Source of the DNA: Mariniblastus sp.
GTDB lineage: Bacteria; Planctomycetota; Planctomycetia; Pirellulales; Pirellulaceae
NCBI GenBank assembly: GCA_022447555.1
Contig: JAKVBF010000002.1
Location: 186,001 to 250,000 of the forward strand
DNA length: 64,000 nt
Direction: 5' to 3'
Within the stretch, counting starts at the first letter, position 1. The number at the start of each line of letters is the position of its first letter. The position numbers and the translations under genes are program-made. The notes beneath the pieces are model-generated. The model ran no database searches, was not told where the DNA came from, and was given only the letters and a program-made list of their open reading frames with translations. Of this stretch, positions 38,567-47,916 are shown piece by piece.

Positions 38567-39163
38567 ATCAGCAACCTTGATGAACGTTGAACAAACACTT
38601 TTGGATCACCAAGAATCTATCCGCCACACGTTTACTGACAACCCAACGTTGGGAAAAGATTGAGAAATTTTTCACGAAGTTGCCCTAAAACCCTCTATGG
38701 ATTTGTTTTAGGAAGGCGTCTTAATTTCCTACTGGATCCCCTCAGCGTTCTCTCCTGAAGGGGTTAATCCAAGTGATTTAACTAATTCATTCTATTTACG
38801 CAAACCATTTAAATATAACAACTTAAGGGAAAATAAAGGCCAACTTAAAGCCGCTTAATAGTTGTGAATTTTAAGATTTAGATTATCATGGGAATTGGTT
38901 TGGAACGGGAAATTGATTGCCTTAAAGGGCTAAATAATAAGGCTTCTTTGAACTCAACACCTGCTCGCAGTCTCACATCTTTTCAACGTGCTCGCCGCAC
39001 CAATTGACAGCAAGACCAAGCCAAGACACTCATCGGCGGTATAGCTCGGGAGGATCTGAGCAGAGAGAAAGTTGGTTGGCAGGATTGGGAATCCTTCAGC
39101 TCAAGTAAAAGCGACCTTTGGGCCGCCTATCGGTTTGAGAGAGCATCGAACAGGAGAACTCGA
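38567..39163. other. 597-bp divergent intergenic region upstream of the atp operon
   Basis: No gene on either strand. The middle (38780-38900) is AT-rich with several TATAAT-like and TTAA steps and probably holds the atp promoter(s), but I could not assign a convincing -35/-10 pair. The final 20 bp contain the AGGAG of the DUF4912 gene. Confidence 0.5.
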
Positions 39164-40327
39164 TTGATTACTGCAGCAACTCTTAGGTCCCGTACGTCAA
39201 AAGATCTAGCGCAAATGGCCAAAACCAACGGTGTTCCCGGTTGGCATTCGATGCGCAAAGAGCAACTGGTCAAAGCCCTTTTAAAACAGGCGAAATCGAA
39301 AGCTCGATCGGGTAAGATACCGCGCGGAAGCGTCAAAACCCTCGGTAAGCCGAAGCTTACCAAAGGCGCTGTGTCTCGTAAAATATCATCGAATGGGACC
39401 GACTCCCGGCGTTCTAATCCCACCAAATCAGCCGCTTCCGAATCCCGCATCGCTCGGCAAATCCGTCAAGAGCGGCAACAACAGGAAAGCTTAAAGAATC
39501 TGGCTCTGATCAACAGCCTAGAAAGGGGTGGCACAGAACCAGAACAAGACCGGGTCATTGCCGTGGTCCGTGACCCTTACTGGATTCAAGCATATTGGGA
39601 AGTCAGCAAATCGACCGTCGCGCGAGCCAAGGTTGCTCTAGCAGACCAGTGGCACACAGCCCAGCCGGTCATTCGTTTACTGAATGTCGTGAGTGACAAC
39701 TCGACCACTTCCACGGAGACCATCGTTCGGGAAATCAAAGTCCATGGAGGCGTTCGTAATTGGTTTGTTGATGTACCCGAACCACCCAAAAGCTATCGGA
39801 TAGCGATCGGCTATACAACCGATTGCGGTAAGTTTCACTTGGTAGCCAAAAGTAATTGTGTCACCACACCGGCGCCCAACAGCGACTCCTTCGATCACAA
39901 CTGGATCGATATCGCCGATGATTTCAAAAAGTTCTACGCGTTAAGTGGCGGCTATTCCCCGACAACCACCAACGAATTGCGAGAGGTTTTCGAGGAAAAA
40001 TTACATCGGCCGATGAATCAGCCCGAATTCGTTCGTCTCGGCAACGGAATCAGTAATCAATTACAGTCTTTCGATTTTGAGGTCGACGCGCACATGATCA
40101 TCCAGGGTGTGGCCGACCCAAACGCAAACGTGACGCTTGCCGGGGAACCTATTAAGCTTGAAAATGACGGAACCTTTTCCGTTAAAATGAATCTACCTGA
40201 TCGACGGCAGGTATTGCCAATCGTGGCAGCCAGTCGCGATGGCACTCAACAGCGAACCACAGTCCTAGCCATCGAACGTAATACCAAGATCATGGAACCT
40301 GTCACAAAAGAATTGGACGAACTCTAG
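39164..40327 (+). CDS. DUF4912 domain protein with Rho_N/SAP-like N terminus
   Basis: Residues 1-45 (TAATLRSRTSKDLAQMAKTN, then GWHSMRKEQLVKALL) form a Rho N-terminal/SAP-like helix-extended-helix often used to bind nucleic acids. A basic, Ser/Lys/Arg-rich linker follows to about residue 120. Residues about 125-240 are DUF4912, with VIAVVRDPYWIQAYWEVS and WFVDVPEPPKSYRIAIGYTT recognisable. A C-terminal tail (about 240-387) has VDAHMIIQGVADPNANVTLA. The TTG at 39164 is backed by AGGAG seven bases before it. DUF4912 function is not known; the same Rho_N-DUF4912 layout occurs in other bacteria. It is divergent from the atp operon. Confidence 0.85.
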   Translation: MITAATLRSRTSKDLAQMAKTNGVPGWHSMRKEQLVKALLKQAKSKARSGKIPRGSVKTLGKPKLTKGAVSRKISSNGTDSRRSNPTKSAASESRIARQIRQERQQQESLKNLALINSLERGGTEPEQDRVIAVVRDPYWIQAYWEVSKSTVARAKVALADQWHTAQPVIRLLNVVSDNSTTSTETIVREIKVHGGVRNWFVDVPEPPKSYRIAIGYTTDCGKFHLVAKSNCVTTPAPNSDSFDHNWIDIADDFKKFYALSGGYSPTTTNELREVFEEKLHRPMNQPEFVRLGNGISNQLQSFDFEVDAHMIIQGVADPNANVTLAGEPIKLENDGTFSVKMNLPDRRQVLPIVAASRDGTQQRTTVLAIERNTKIMEPVTKELDEL

Positions 40328-40378
40328 AATCAACGGCGGTCTAGGATGATCGACGCCGACGCTTTGACTAGAGGAACC

Positions 40379-40418
40379 AGCATCGACTAGCCTGTCCCAG
40401 CATCGACTAGTCTGTCCT
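40379..40418. repeat. 20-bp tandem duplication
   Basis: AGCATCGACTAGCCTGTCCC (40379-40398) is followed at once by AGCATCGACTAGTCTGTCCT (40399-40418), 18 of 20 identical. The second copy runs into the stop codon of the next gene on the minus strand. Confidence 0.9.
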
Positions 40419-41277
40419 ATTGCTGCACTCTACGAAAATGGCTGATCACAGCCTGTAACTGCTTGTCTTTTAATGGCGTCTTCGAATTAGCTAACTTTTG
40501 TAGAGCTAAATGCTTCCAGACGGTGTTTGTCCGAAACTCTTCTTCGGATTGCCCAAAATCCCTCGTTTTCTGCTGCATCCATTCCGCCGAGGAAAGGCCC
40601 TGTTTCTTGGCCTCTGAAGAAATTAGGCGGTCAATTTCGCTGGCCCAGATGTACAACCCTTGCCGTTCACATTCTTCCTGCAAACCCAAGATATTGCGCT
40701 CTTGTTGCAAACGTTGCATCTCCTTTCTAACTTTTTTGAAGTCCGGATGACCAGCGGCTAAATTAGAATCCTGCAAAGCAATTAGGTTGATCCTCAACGC
40801 CTCGAGCTGCATGTCTAAGCGAAACAGTTCTTCAGATCCGATTCGTTCTTGTTTTGAGAAAATCCGCCAACGATAAATTTGCTTTCGGAGAGACTTAATC
40901 TTGGGGTGATTACCCGAAAATTCCAATTCCGATTTGGCTAACTCGATCTCTAATTCGATGATTTTTGCCAGGATATCATCCGCAGGCTCGCCGACATATC
41001 GTTTAAGGATTTGCAACTCAGCTCGCAAATTAAGGACGTCCGGGTGCCTACTCCCAAGGACGCGAAGCTGTTTAGCAAGTTCCTCCTGGAGGCGCACAAT
41101 ACGGGTCTCGATGCTTAAATTGGAAACAGGGACCAAATCATCCTGAGTGCATGCAAAAAGTGATCCGTTGGGTACCGGGCTTAATACCAACGTGATCCCG
41201 CACGCTAACAGGGCTGCCGCGAACGATATGCCCCATGCCGGCCCGCGCGCTCGGTTTTTTACAAAAATGAACTTCAT
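40417..41277 (-). CDS. Secreted/anchored coiled-coil protein with three HPxxxxLRxE repeats
   Basis: 286 residues with an N-terminal hydrophobic leader (ISFAAALLACGITLVLSPV). The body is a helical coiled coil built of at least three similar repeats: VLGSRHPDVLNLRAELQILK, FSGNHPKIKSLRKQIYR and LAAGHPDFKKVRKEMQRL. Each has the G-x-x-HP-x(4)-LR-x-x motif also found in the coiled-coil parts of Wzz/GumC polysaccharide co-polymerases. No Walker motif or second TM is present, so a co-polymerase role is not supported. Function unknown. Confidence 0.7.
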   Translation of the reverse strand: MKFIFVKNRARGPAWGISFAAALLACGITLVLSPVPNGSLFACTQDDLVPVSNLSIETRIVRLQEELAKQLRVLGSRHPDVLNLRAELQILKRYVGEPADDILAKIIELEIELAKSELEFSGNHPKIKSLRKQIYRWRIFSKQERIGSEELFRLDMQLEALRINLIALQDSNLAAGHPDFKKVRKEMQRLQQERNILGLQEECERQGLYIWASEIDRLISSEAKKQGLSSAEWMQQKTRDFGQSEEEFRTNTVWKHLALQKLANSKTPLKDKQLQAVISHFRRVQQ

Positions 41278-41437
41278 AGACTGTCACAACCTATGTCCCA
41301 TTAAACAAATCATTCTTTATCTTAGTCTCAACAGGAGGGCGGGTTACCTTTTTATTCATAAGAGGGTCTCTCAAGCTGTATCCCGCCCAATTCAGATTTG
41401 GGACAGCCAAGAAGGGACGGCCAAAAATAAAGCGATA

Positions 41438-41776
41438 TCACCAACCGAAATAGATTCCACCCCAGCTAGGTCGGCTATAATACCCTCCATACGTTCTGCA
41501 GGCCGGTCGGTAGCTCGGTGCGGCATAATATCGCGGGCCTCGATAACCATAGTAGGCTCCGTAGTTCCTGCTGTACAAGCTGAACCCCGAACCACCAATC
41601 TGAATTGAAACCCCTGGACTGGAATACCCATATTGCCCCCCATGGTGCCGATGTGCAGGGTGATGGTGGCCGCGAGCCCCATGATACCGTTGTGCTTGTG
41701 ATTCAGAGGTGATCACCAAAGCCAAAGCCAGCGCAGCCACCAAGACTGCAAAACGCTTGAATGAACAGTGCTTCAT
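41438..41776 (-). CDS. Small secreted His/Tyr/Gly-rich protein
   Basis: 112 residues. A strong signal peptide (FAVLVAALALALVITSESQA then Q) precedes a low-complexity mature part: RYHGARGHHHPAHRHHGGQY followed by Tyr/Gly/Ser/Arg-rich sequence (YYGYRGPRYYAAPSYRP). A single Cys lies near the end. Such composition suggests an envelope or matrix protein, possibly metal-binding through the His cluster. No family assigned. A frame on the same strand offset by one (41392-41682) is a shadow. Confidence 0.68.
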   Translation of the reverse strand: MKHCSFKRFAVLVAALALALVITSESQAQRYHGARGHHHPAHRHHGGQYGYSSPGVSIQIGGSGFSLYSRNYGAYYGYRGPRYYAAPSYRPACRTYGGYYSRPSWGGIYFGW

Positions 41777-42039
41777 AGCCGATTCTCCTTAAAATTACGA
41801 GCGAGATAGAGGGTAAACATTCGTTCGGTGTAACGGAACAGCCGATGAGATTCCATCGTCACCCTCTCTCATTAAGTGCATTTTCCATGCCTCAGCGCTT
41901 GACGGGTAACTGAAACCTTCGGACCTTAATGATTTCGCAGGTTTCGTCCACAATACGACAAACTTTAGTGTAAAAAACATTGTGCTCGATTGAGCCACAC
42001 CTGTAATCACAATGACGTCTAGAAAGTGACTCCGGAATC

Positions 42040-43086
42040 ATGTCTTCTGCTCACAACGATGACCAAGAATCTGGCTTGTTACCACCGGGACAACAACGAG
42101 TTGCCGATGGGAAATGGCCTGTCATTGGTGAACGGAAACCCGCTCCAGTTCATCAACCATGGGAGTTGAACGTTTCGGGAGAGATCGATGAAGCGATACC
42201 ATTTTCGCTGAACGATCTGCATCAACTGAAGCAACACACAGCGGTCATCGACATTCACTGCGTCACGCGATGGTCCAAACCCGGGGTTGAGTTTACTGGG
42301 GTACTATTGGCAGATCTGCTAAAGTCTTGCCCACCGAAACAGGATGCTAAATTCATCTCGTTCGTCGCCCATTCAACCCGCAAACACTCGACCTCACTCC
42401 CTTTGGCGGAGGCGCTGGAACACAAGACGTTGATCGCTCATACCGTTAATGGCGAGCCCCTCGAACCGGAACATGGCGGCCCACTGCGTAATATTGTCCC
42501 GGGAAAGTACTTTTACAAAAGCGTCAAATGGCTACGCCAGATCGAGCTCCTGTCGGAAGATCGGCTGGGATTCTGGGAAGCTGAATCAGGCTATCACAAC
42601 GAAGCCGACCCGTGGAGGGAACAACGGTACATGGCGCCTCAGATCGATCGCCGTACAGCAGCTCGACTAATTGCCGAGAAAAACTTTGCCGGGCATGACC
42701 TCCGCAGCATGGATGCTAAGGGTCGTGAACTTTCGCATTTATTAGCTCAAGGTGCTGCACTACGAGACGCAAATTTCAATAATGCCAATCTTCAATTTGC
42801 AAACTTCTCGCATGCCAATATGTCCAACTGTCACCTTCGCAACGCTGATTTAAGGAACGCAATTTTTATCGGCACTGATCTCGAAGGGGCCAATCTGTCC
42901 GGAGCCGATTTGCGGGGGTCGGATATGACAGGATGTTCGTTGATTGGCAGTTCCTTCTGTGAAACCGATGCGAAGGGCAGGGTAATCCTCGGCGCGCTGA
43001 TCGACCAAACGACCTCACTTCAGCACCACGCGCTCGAACCTCTGACTCCGACACAGCTGGATTACGTCCTGGGAAAAATAAACTAA
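42040..43086 (+). CDS. Molybdopterin-dependent oxidoreductase / pentapeptide-repeat fusion
   Basis: Residues about 10-205 are a sulfite-oxidase/YedY-type molybdopterin domain. The molybdenum-coordinating Cys74 is in VIDIHCVTRWSKPGVEF, and AHTVNGEPLEPEHGGPLRNI is a classical molybdopterin-binding stretch. Residues about 245-310 are right-handed pentapeptide repeats: ALRDANFNNANLQFANFSHA, NADLRNAIF, GADLRGSDM and so on, ending AKGRVILGALI. No signal peptide or twin-arginine leader is present, so it should be cytoplasmic, unlike YedY. The fusion partner usually mediates protein or ligand contact. No Moco genes are nearby. Confidence 0.82.
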   Translation: MSSAHNDDQESGLLPPGQQRVADGKWPVIGERKPAPVHQPWELNVSGEIDEAIPFSLNDLHQLKQHTAVIDIHCVTRWSKPGVEFTGVLLADLLKSCPPKQDAKFISFVAHSTRKHSTSLPLAEALEHKTLIAHTVNGEPLEPEHGGPLRNIVPGKYFYKSVKWLRQIELLSEDRLGFWEAESGYHNEADPWREQRYMAPQIDRRTAARLIAEKNFAGHDLRSMDAKGRELSHLLAQGAALRDANFNNANLQFANFSHANMSNCHLRNADLRNAIFIGTDLEGANLSGADLRGSDMTGCSLIGSSFCETDAKGRVILGALIDQTTSLQHHALEPLTPTQLDYVLGKIN

Positions 43087-43436
43087 GATTCTTGGTCCTC
43101 TATTTGCTCGGGCGACTTCACTTCCTCCTCACTGGAGCAATTTGTCGCATGGATTTTTTTAGCAAAAGAATCTCGAGGCCGTCGGGTGGACTCGGCCAGC
43201 TGACTCAACGAGAGCCCACGGCCGATTAGCTTGGGTGAGAAAACGGCAACAAGGGCCCCAAGACCGCAGATACCCACAAAGCTGAATGCGGCCGACCAAA
43301 CCGCCTCTGACCAGGGAACCGCCCCCACCCAGCCCTTCCGGAGATCAAAGAACGTGACAAACAAACCAAACACCACGAACAACAAACCGTAAAACCGTGT
43401 CGACCGCCGAATTCCAATTCTAACTGTTTTCTTCAT
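43083..43436 (-). CDS. Small two-helix membrane protein, function unknown
   Basis: 117 residues with a first helix (YGLLFVVFGLFVTFFDL) and a second (AVWSAAFSFVGICGLGALVA), then a charged C-terminal tail (LSLSQLAESTRRPRDSFAKK on). No family recognised. Convergent with the preceding gene, whose stop it overlaps by 4 bp. Confidence 0.62.
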   Translation of the reverse strand: MKKTVRIGIRRSTRFYGLLFVVFGLFVTFFDLRKGWVGAVPWSEAVWSAAFSFVGICGLGALVAVFSPKLIGRGLSLSQLAESTRRPRDSFAKKIHATNCSSEEEVKSPEQIEDQES

Positions 43437-43548
43437 CTAACTGCGTCAATGTAGCCGAGGGAAACCAAAGGCGTTCGAGCTTGCCTTTTCAAAGAATTAC
43501 TTATCCAATGATACCAGCTCAAGCGATTCCCATTCACCGGAGTTTTTC

Positions 43549-45330
43549 ATGGCGACCGATCCCTCAATTGAACTAATGAAAAAGCTGTCTCCACGGCGGA
43601 ACTCTACTCAAGCGACCACCGTCGAAGAATTGGTGAGTGAGCAATTGCACCATTTTGGGATCGAGCCCGACGAAGAATACGGCCAAACGCTGCAAAAAAT
43701 CGTTGCGAGGATGTACGAAAGCCAGCACGACATTGAACGATTGTGGCAACTAACGCTTGAATCGATGAATGATCTGGAACAGGCCGATAAAATCCAGCGT
43801 TTTAATGCGAAAAAATTTCTATCCTTTCAGCTCGCCAAACTACTGGACACCCTCCAGCATCCGTTTCGAAAAACCTACCAATCCCTCGGGTATTCAGGGG
43901 CCACACAGACAGCCAAAGGCCCTTACCCAGTTTTTGATAACGTCACCGCACTCTTCTCAGCCACCCCCGTCATTACGCGAACGGCGACCTACATCTACGC
44001 ATGTGCTGAATGGATTGCGGATGCGTTTCGCGGCAAAGAACTGATGCTTGAGATCTACTCCAGATTACTGAATCCGACCAGCGTCTGTTTAGCAAATCAT
44101 ATTGTCGATCTAGAAGCGGGGCCCCATGCAAACGAGTACTTGGCTTGGAACTTCAACAGCGGAATGGCTGCTATCGATGCCGTTTTAGCGCACGTTTTGG
44201 GCCGAGATGACATTCTCATCACCAGTCGCAATATCTACGGTGGTGCCTATCAATTGATCCACGATTGGTATGCCAAAGATGGAAATTTGGAAGTCTCTGT
44301 AGAAACCTTTGACGGTTTCTCTGCAGACGACTTTTCCAAGTGTTTGGAGCACGTTCGTGAGAAACACGCAGATCGCCTAGCTCAGGGGAGAAAAATTTAC
44401 GTCTACATCGAGTCTCCCTGCAATCCACATGGCTACGTCATGGATGTCGCTGAGATCTGCAAGCGAGCCCACTCTGATAATTTAACCGTGGTGTTGGATG
44501 CAACCGTGGGAACTCCATTCCTGTACCGGACGCTCCAACGCGAGAACCCGGTCGAAAGACCGGATTATGTGATCCATAGCTACACAAAGGATCTCAGCGG
44601 ATGTGGCGGGGCCATTGCGGGATGCGTGATTGGTAAAAATGAAAACATGTTTATTCCCAAAGGCGAGACGTTTGGCGAGCACTCATGGGATCAAACGATG
44701 TTTTGGAATGTCTACTACGTTAAGGGAGCCTTCCTTAATGCTGACGCAGCTTTTGAAGTCATGCAAGGGATGCGAACGCTGACCGTTAGGATGCTGCGAA
44801 AGTGTATCAATACGCAGATTCTCGCTAAATTCCTAGATGCCCATCCGAGTATTACCGTGCACTGCAACGCGATCTCGGGAAATGACAACTTCGATCTCTG
44901 CCAAAAATACATGAATCTTGGATTACCAGCGCCGCTGTTTACGATCGATATGGGACAGATCGCACCGGTCACTTTCAAACGGTTTTTCGACGCCCTATCA
45001 CCTACGTTTGGGCACATGATCAGTCTTGGTCAATCCAATACGATCGTCAGCTGCCCCGCCCTCACAACACATTCCGAGCTGAACGAAAAAGCTTTGCTGG
45101 CAGCAGGACTCAGCCCTACAACGATCCGCTTCGCTGTAGGTGACGAAGACCCATTCGATCTGATCCGCCATCTGGTATTTGCTTGTCGAGGCACCATTGA
45201 TTTGGATATACCCAACTTCTCGGAAGGTTTTCTTTCGGACCAAGTAGCTCGGGAACTGGTCCGAAAAACTTACTCCGATACACACTCACAATTCGTGGAT
45301 GTCGAATTAGAAAGCAGTAAGGGCTACTAA
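43549..45330 (+). CDS. PLP-dependent Cys/Met-metabolism-like enzyme with 150-residue N-terminal extension
   Basis: 593 residues. The C-terminal about 440 form a fold-type I PLP enzyme of the cystathionine gamma-synthase type: LAWNFNSGMAAIDAVLAHVL and DDILITSRNIYGGAYQLIHD (cofactor-phosphate region), VYIESPCNPHGYVMDV (Asn-Pro), LTVVLDATVGTPFLY (PLP aspartate), and the Schiff-base lysine in VIHSYTKDLSGCGGAIAGC. The extra N-terminal 150 residues are helical and lack a recognised domain; CGS-type enzymes are usually near 400 residues. Substrate is unknown, but a trans-sulfuration or O-acyl-homoserine role is compatible. The hairpin at 45346-45370 may end the transcript. Confidence 0.8.
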   Translation: MATDPSIELMKKLSPRRNSTQATTVEELVSEQLHHFGIEPDEEYGQTLQKIVARMYESQHDIERLWQLTLESMNDLEQADKIQRFNAKKFLSFQLAKLLDTLQHPFRKTYQSLGYSGATQTAKGPYPVFDNVTALFSATPVITRTATYIYACAEWIADAFRGKELMLEIYSRLLNPTSVCLANHIVDLEAGPHANEYLAWNFNSGMAAIDAVLAHVLGRDDILITSRNIYGGAYQLIHDWYAKDGNLEVSVETFDGFSADDFSKCLEHVREKHADRLAQGRKIYVYIESPCNPHGYVMDVAEICKRAHSDNLTVVLDATVGTPFLYRTLQRENPVERPDYVIHSYTKDLSGCGGAIAGCVIGKNENMFIPKGETFGEHSWDQTMFWNVYYVKGAFLNADAAFEVMQGMRTLTVRMLRKCINTQILAKFLDAHPSITVHCNAISGNDNFDLCQKYMNLGLPAPLFTIDMGQIAPVTFKRFFDALSPTFGHMISLGQSNTIVSCPALTTHSELNEKALLAAGLSPTTIRFAVGDEDPFDLIRHLVFACRGTIDLDIPNFSEGFLSDQVARELVRKTYSDTHSQFVDVELESSKGY

Positions 45331-45345
45331 GACGGAATCCTACAC

Positions 45346-45370
45346 CATGGTGCGTGGCTCTCGCACCGTG
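45346..45370. terminator. Possible hairpin between convergent genes
   Basis: CATGGTGCG (45346-45354) pairs with CGCACCGTG (45362-45370, one G-U) around a 7-base loop. No T tract follows on either strand, so it is only a possible terminator. Confidence 0.35.
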
Positions 45371-45418
45371 AAGCGAAGGCCTTACAGGCTAAAGTAGCAG
45401 GCCTCATCACCCAATCGA

Positions 45419-46660
45419 TCAGTCGGTAAATTCTCTGACAATGATCGATGCGTTATGACCACCAAATCCAAAGCTGTTACTCATCGCCGTTCTGATCTTC
45501 CGCTCTTTAGGAACGTTAGGGGTGTAATCCAAATCGCAATCCGGATCTGGCTCGTCCAGATTGATCGTAGGAGGAACCGTGTTGTTCAAAATCGCTTTGA
45601 GCGAAAAGATCAACTCCACGCCGCCACTGGCACCCAACGAGTGCCCAATCTGACTTTTCGTGCTAGAAACGCTTACCTTGTAAGCATGTTCCCCAAAAAC
45701 AGACTTCATCGCGATCGTTTCGGCTTTATCACCTAGCGGCGTGCTCGTTCCGTGAGCGTTGATGTAATCCACTTCCTCCGGCGCAATCCCCGCGTTCTCC
45801 AAGGCCAAGGTCATCGCTCGCGCGGCCCCACTTCCAGTAGGATCTGGAGAGGTGATGTGGCCTGCATCACAGGTTGTACCAAAACCTATCACTTCACCGA
45901 AAATCTCGGCACGGCGCGCACGGGCGTGTTCGAGCTCTTCAAATATGAGGATTCCCGCCGCTTCGCTAAGAACAAAGCCATCTCGGCCCCGGTCAAAAGG
46001 ACGACTCGCAGCAGCCGGATTGTCATTTCGAAATGAAAGCGCCTTCATGTTTTGAAAGGCGGCCATGCCAATCCGAGTGAGAGCGCATTCAGCCCCGCCC
46101 GTGACAAGCAGATCGCAATCACCTTTACGAATGAGATCCACAGCGTCTCCCATCGCATTACCTGCGCTCGCACAGGCAGTGGCTACGGAGTAGTTGGGCC
46201 CCCGCAGACCGTGTTGGATCGCGATGTTACCACCCCCTGCGTTCAACATCAATTTCGGAATGGTCAACGGAGAAACACGACTGGGACCCTTTAGTATCAA
46301 TCGTTCCATCTGCTCGGAAATGGTGATCAAACCACCAATTCCAGAACCCAAAAGACAACCATACCGAAGATTATCACCCGTCGTAAAATCCATTCCTGAG
46401 GACTGGATTGCTTGATCAGCACCCACGACCGCAAACTGGGAAAACCGATCAACCTTTTTAGACTCTTTCGAATCCAAGTGAGCAGAGCAATCCCAATCGT
46501 ATACATCACCGCCAATCTTGACCTTCAAATCCGAAGTTTCGATTAGACGAATGTCGTGAATACCACTTTCACCGGCAAGGATGCGGTTCCAACAGTCTTC
46601 AACCTCGCTGCTAAGCGAGCTGACCACTCCCCAACCGGTAACAACGATTCGACGCTTCAT
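45419..46660 (-). CDS. fabF: 3-oxoacyl-[acyl-carrier-protein] synthase II (FabF)
   Basis: Elongating condensing enzyme of fatty acid synthesis. The catalytic triad is visible: Cys in SVATACASAGNAMGDA, His in NAHGTSTPLGDKAE and His in IGHSLGASGGVELI. The C-terminal FGFGGHNASIIV is intact. 413 residues, the usual length. It is the last gene of the fabD-fabG-acpP-fabF run, 11 bp after acpP. Confidence 0.97.
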   Translation of the reverse strand: MKRRIVVTGWGVVSSLSSEVEDCWNRILAGESGIHDIRLIETSDLKVKIGGDVYDWDCSAHLDSKESKKVDRFSQFAVVGADQAIQSSGMDFTTGDNLRYGCLLGSGIGGLITISEQMERLILKGPSRVSPLTIPKLMLNAGGGNIAIQHGLRGPNYSVATACASAGNAMGDAVDLIRKGDCDLLVTGGAECALTRIGMAAFQNMKALSFRNDNPAAASRPFDRGRDGFVLSEAAGILIFEELEHARARRAEIFGEVIGFGTTCDAGHITSPDPTGSGAARAMTLALENAGIAPEEVDYINAHGTSTPLGDKAETIAMKSVFGEHAYKVSVSSTKSQIGHSLGASGGVELIFSLKAILNNTVPPTINLDEPDPDCDLDYTPNVPKERKIRTAMSNSFGFGGHNASIIVREFTD

Positions 46661-46671
46661 ATCTAAAAAAC

Positions 46672-46905
46672 TTAGCTACCATTTTCTATGTGATTAATGG
46701 CTTCACCAACCGTCTGAATCTTCTCAGCGGCCTCATCCGGGATACTGATATCGAATTCTTCTTCGAGCTCCATTACAAGCTCAACGGTGTCCAACGAATC
46801 GGCTCCCAAATCATTAACGAAATTAGATTCCGGTTTGATTTTTTCCTTATCGACACCTAGCTGTTCGGCAACAATATCGATTACTTTTTCTTCGACCGAC
46901 GACAT
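46672..46905 (-). CDS. acpP: Acyl carrier protein (AcpP)
   Basis: 77-residue carrier with the phosphopantetheine serine in [21 protein letters not shown] strong AAAGGAGG Shine-Dalgarno precedes the ATG. Classical acidic four-helix ACP that carries acyl chains for FabD, FabG and FabF. The gene is followed closely by fabF. Confidence 0.98.
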   Translation of the reverse strand: MSSVEEKVIDIVAEQLGVDKEKIKPESNFVNDLGADSLDTVELVMELEEEFDISIPDEAAEKIQTVGEAINHIENGS

Positions 46906-47099
46906 TGATCGGCCTCCTTTGTTAAATCATTAAAATTTTAAGTTTTACACAGCTTAAACGGCCTGTTTTCACGGCCAGTGTAATTCGCACAAAAGAACCA
47001 AGATAGAGGATTATTGTAAAAAGGGTCAAGGCGTCCAAAACCACTTAAGAACCACTTAGTGTAGCGTTTTCGTTGATTTTGGCACATGCCACCCTATTT

Positions 47100-47861
47100 C
47101 TACCCTGTCATCCCTCCATCTACTGTCAAGACTTGACCTGTAACGTAACCTGCAGCTGGGCTGGCAAGGAATAAAACACACGCCGCAACGTCATCAGGAG
47201 TCCCCAAACGGCGGGCCGGAATGGATTTTTTAACTTCTCCTAAAATCGTGTCACCCAGGGCTTCGGTCATTTCACTTTCAATAAAACCTGGCGCCACCGC
47301 GTTGACGGTCACCTTGCGCTTGGCCAACTCTTTGCTCAAACTCCGCGTCATTCCAATCATTCCAGCTTTGGAAGCGGAATAATTCGTCTGTCCAGCGTTT
47401 CCGATCAGGCCTGAAACACTGGAGATATTGATGATTCGACCTTTTCTAGCTCTCATCATCACCTTGCTCGCGGCCCGACTGAACAGAAAGGTTCCCCGCA
47501 GATTAATATTGATCACGTCGTCCCATTGTTCATCTGACATGGCCGGCAGAAGATTATCTCGCGTGATTCCGGCATTATTGACCATGATATCGAGCTGGCC
47601 CCATTGCTCCGCGACCGTAGTCACAATCGTATCGACCGCTTCACTATCGCTAACGTTGGCTGCCATCACTTCACCCTCACCACCCGCCTCTTTTATCGCG
47701 GCAACGGTGGCAGCTAATTTCTCAGCATTCCTCGCGACACATGCCACCCGAGCACCCGCTCCAGCCAACGCAATCGCCATGGCGCGACCCAACCCCTGTG
47801 AGGCTCCAGTCACGATCGCCGTTTGACCTGTCAAATCAACTTTCAGGGATTCCAGACTCAT
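47100..47861 (-). CDS. fabG: 3-oxoacyl-[acyl-carrier-protein] reductase (FabG)
   Basis: Short-chain dehydrogenase that reduces beta-ketoacyl-ACP with NADPH. Motifs: TAIVTGASQGLGRAMAIALA (TGxxxGxG), DIMVNNAGITRDNLLPAMSD, catalytic Ser in IINISSVSGLIGN and Tyr-x3-Lys in TNYSASKAGMIGMTR. The end, ASPAAGYVTGQVLTVDGGM, is typical. 253 residues. It is 55 bp from fabD and 194 bp from acpP, so acpP-fabF may have its own promoter too. Confidence 0.96.
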   Translation of the reverse strand: MSLESLKVDLTGQTAIVTGASQGLGRAMAIALAGAGARVACVARNAEKLAATVAAIKEAGGEGEVMAANVSDSEAVDTIVTTVAEQWGQLDIMVNNAGITRDNLLPAMSDEQWDDVININLRGTFLFSRAASKVMMRARKGRIINISSVSGLIGNAGQTNYSASKAGMIGMTRSLSKELAKRKVTVNAVAPGFIESEMTEALGDTILGEVKKSIPARRLGTPDDVAACVLFLASPAAGYVTGQVLTVDGGMTG

Positions 47862-47916
47862 TTCATATCCTTAAATAATGATGAGCGACCGATCGAAACG
47901 ATCGCATTATGTTGTA

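Noticed and set aside
41392-41682. 96-codon minus-strand frame overlapping the His/Tyr-rich secreted protein gene
   Set aside because: Lies in another frame of the gene at 41438-41776, which has a real signal peptide; treated as a shadow.
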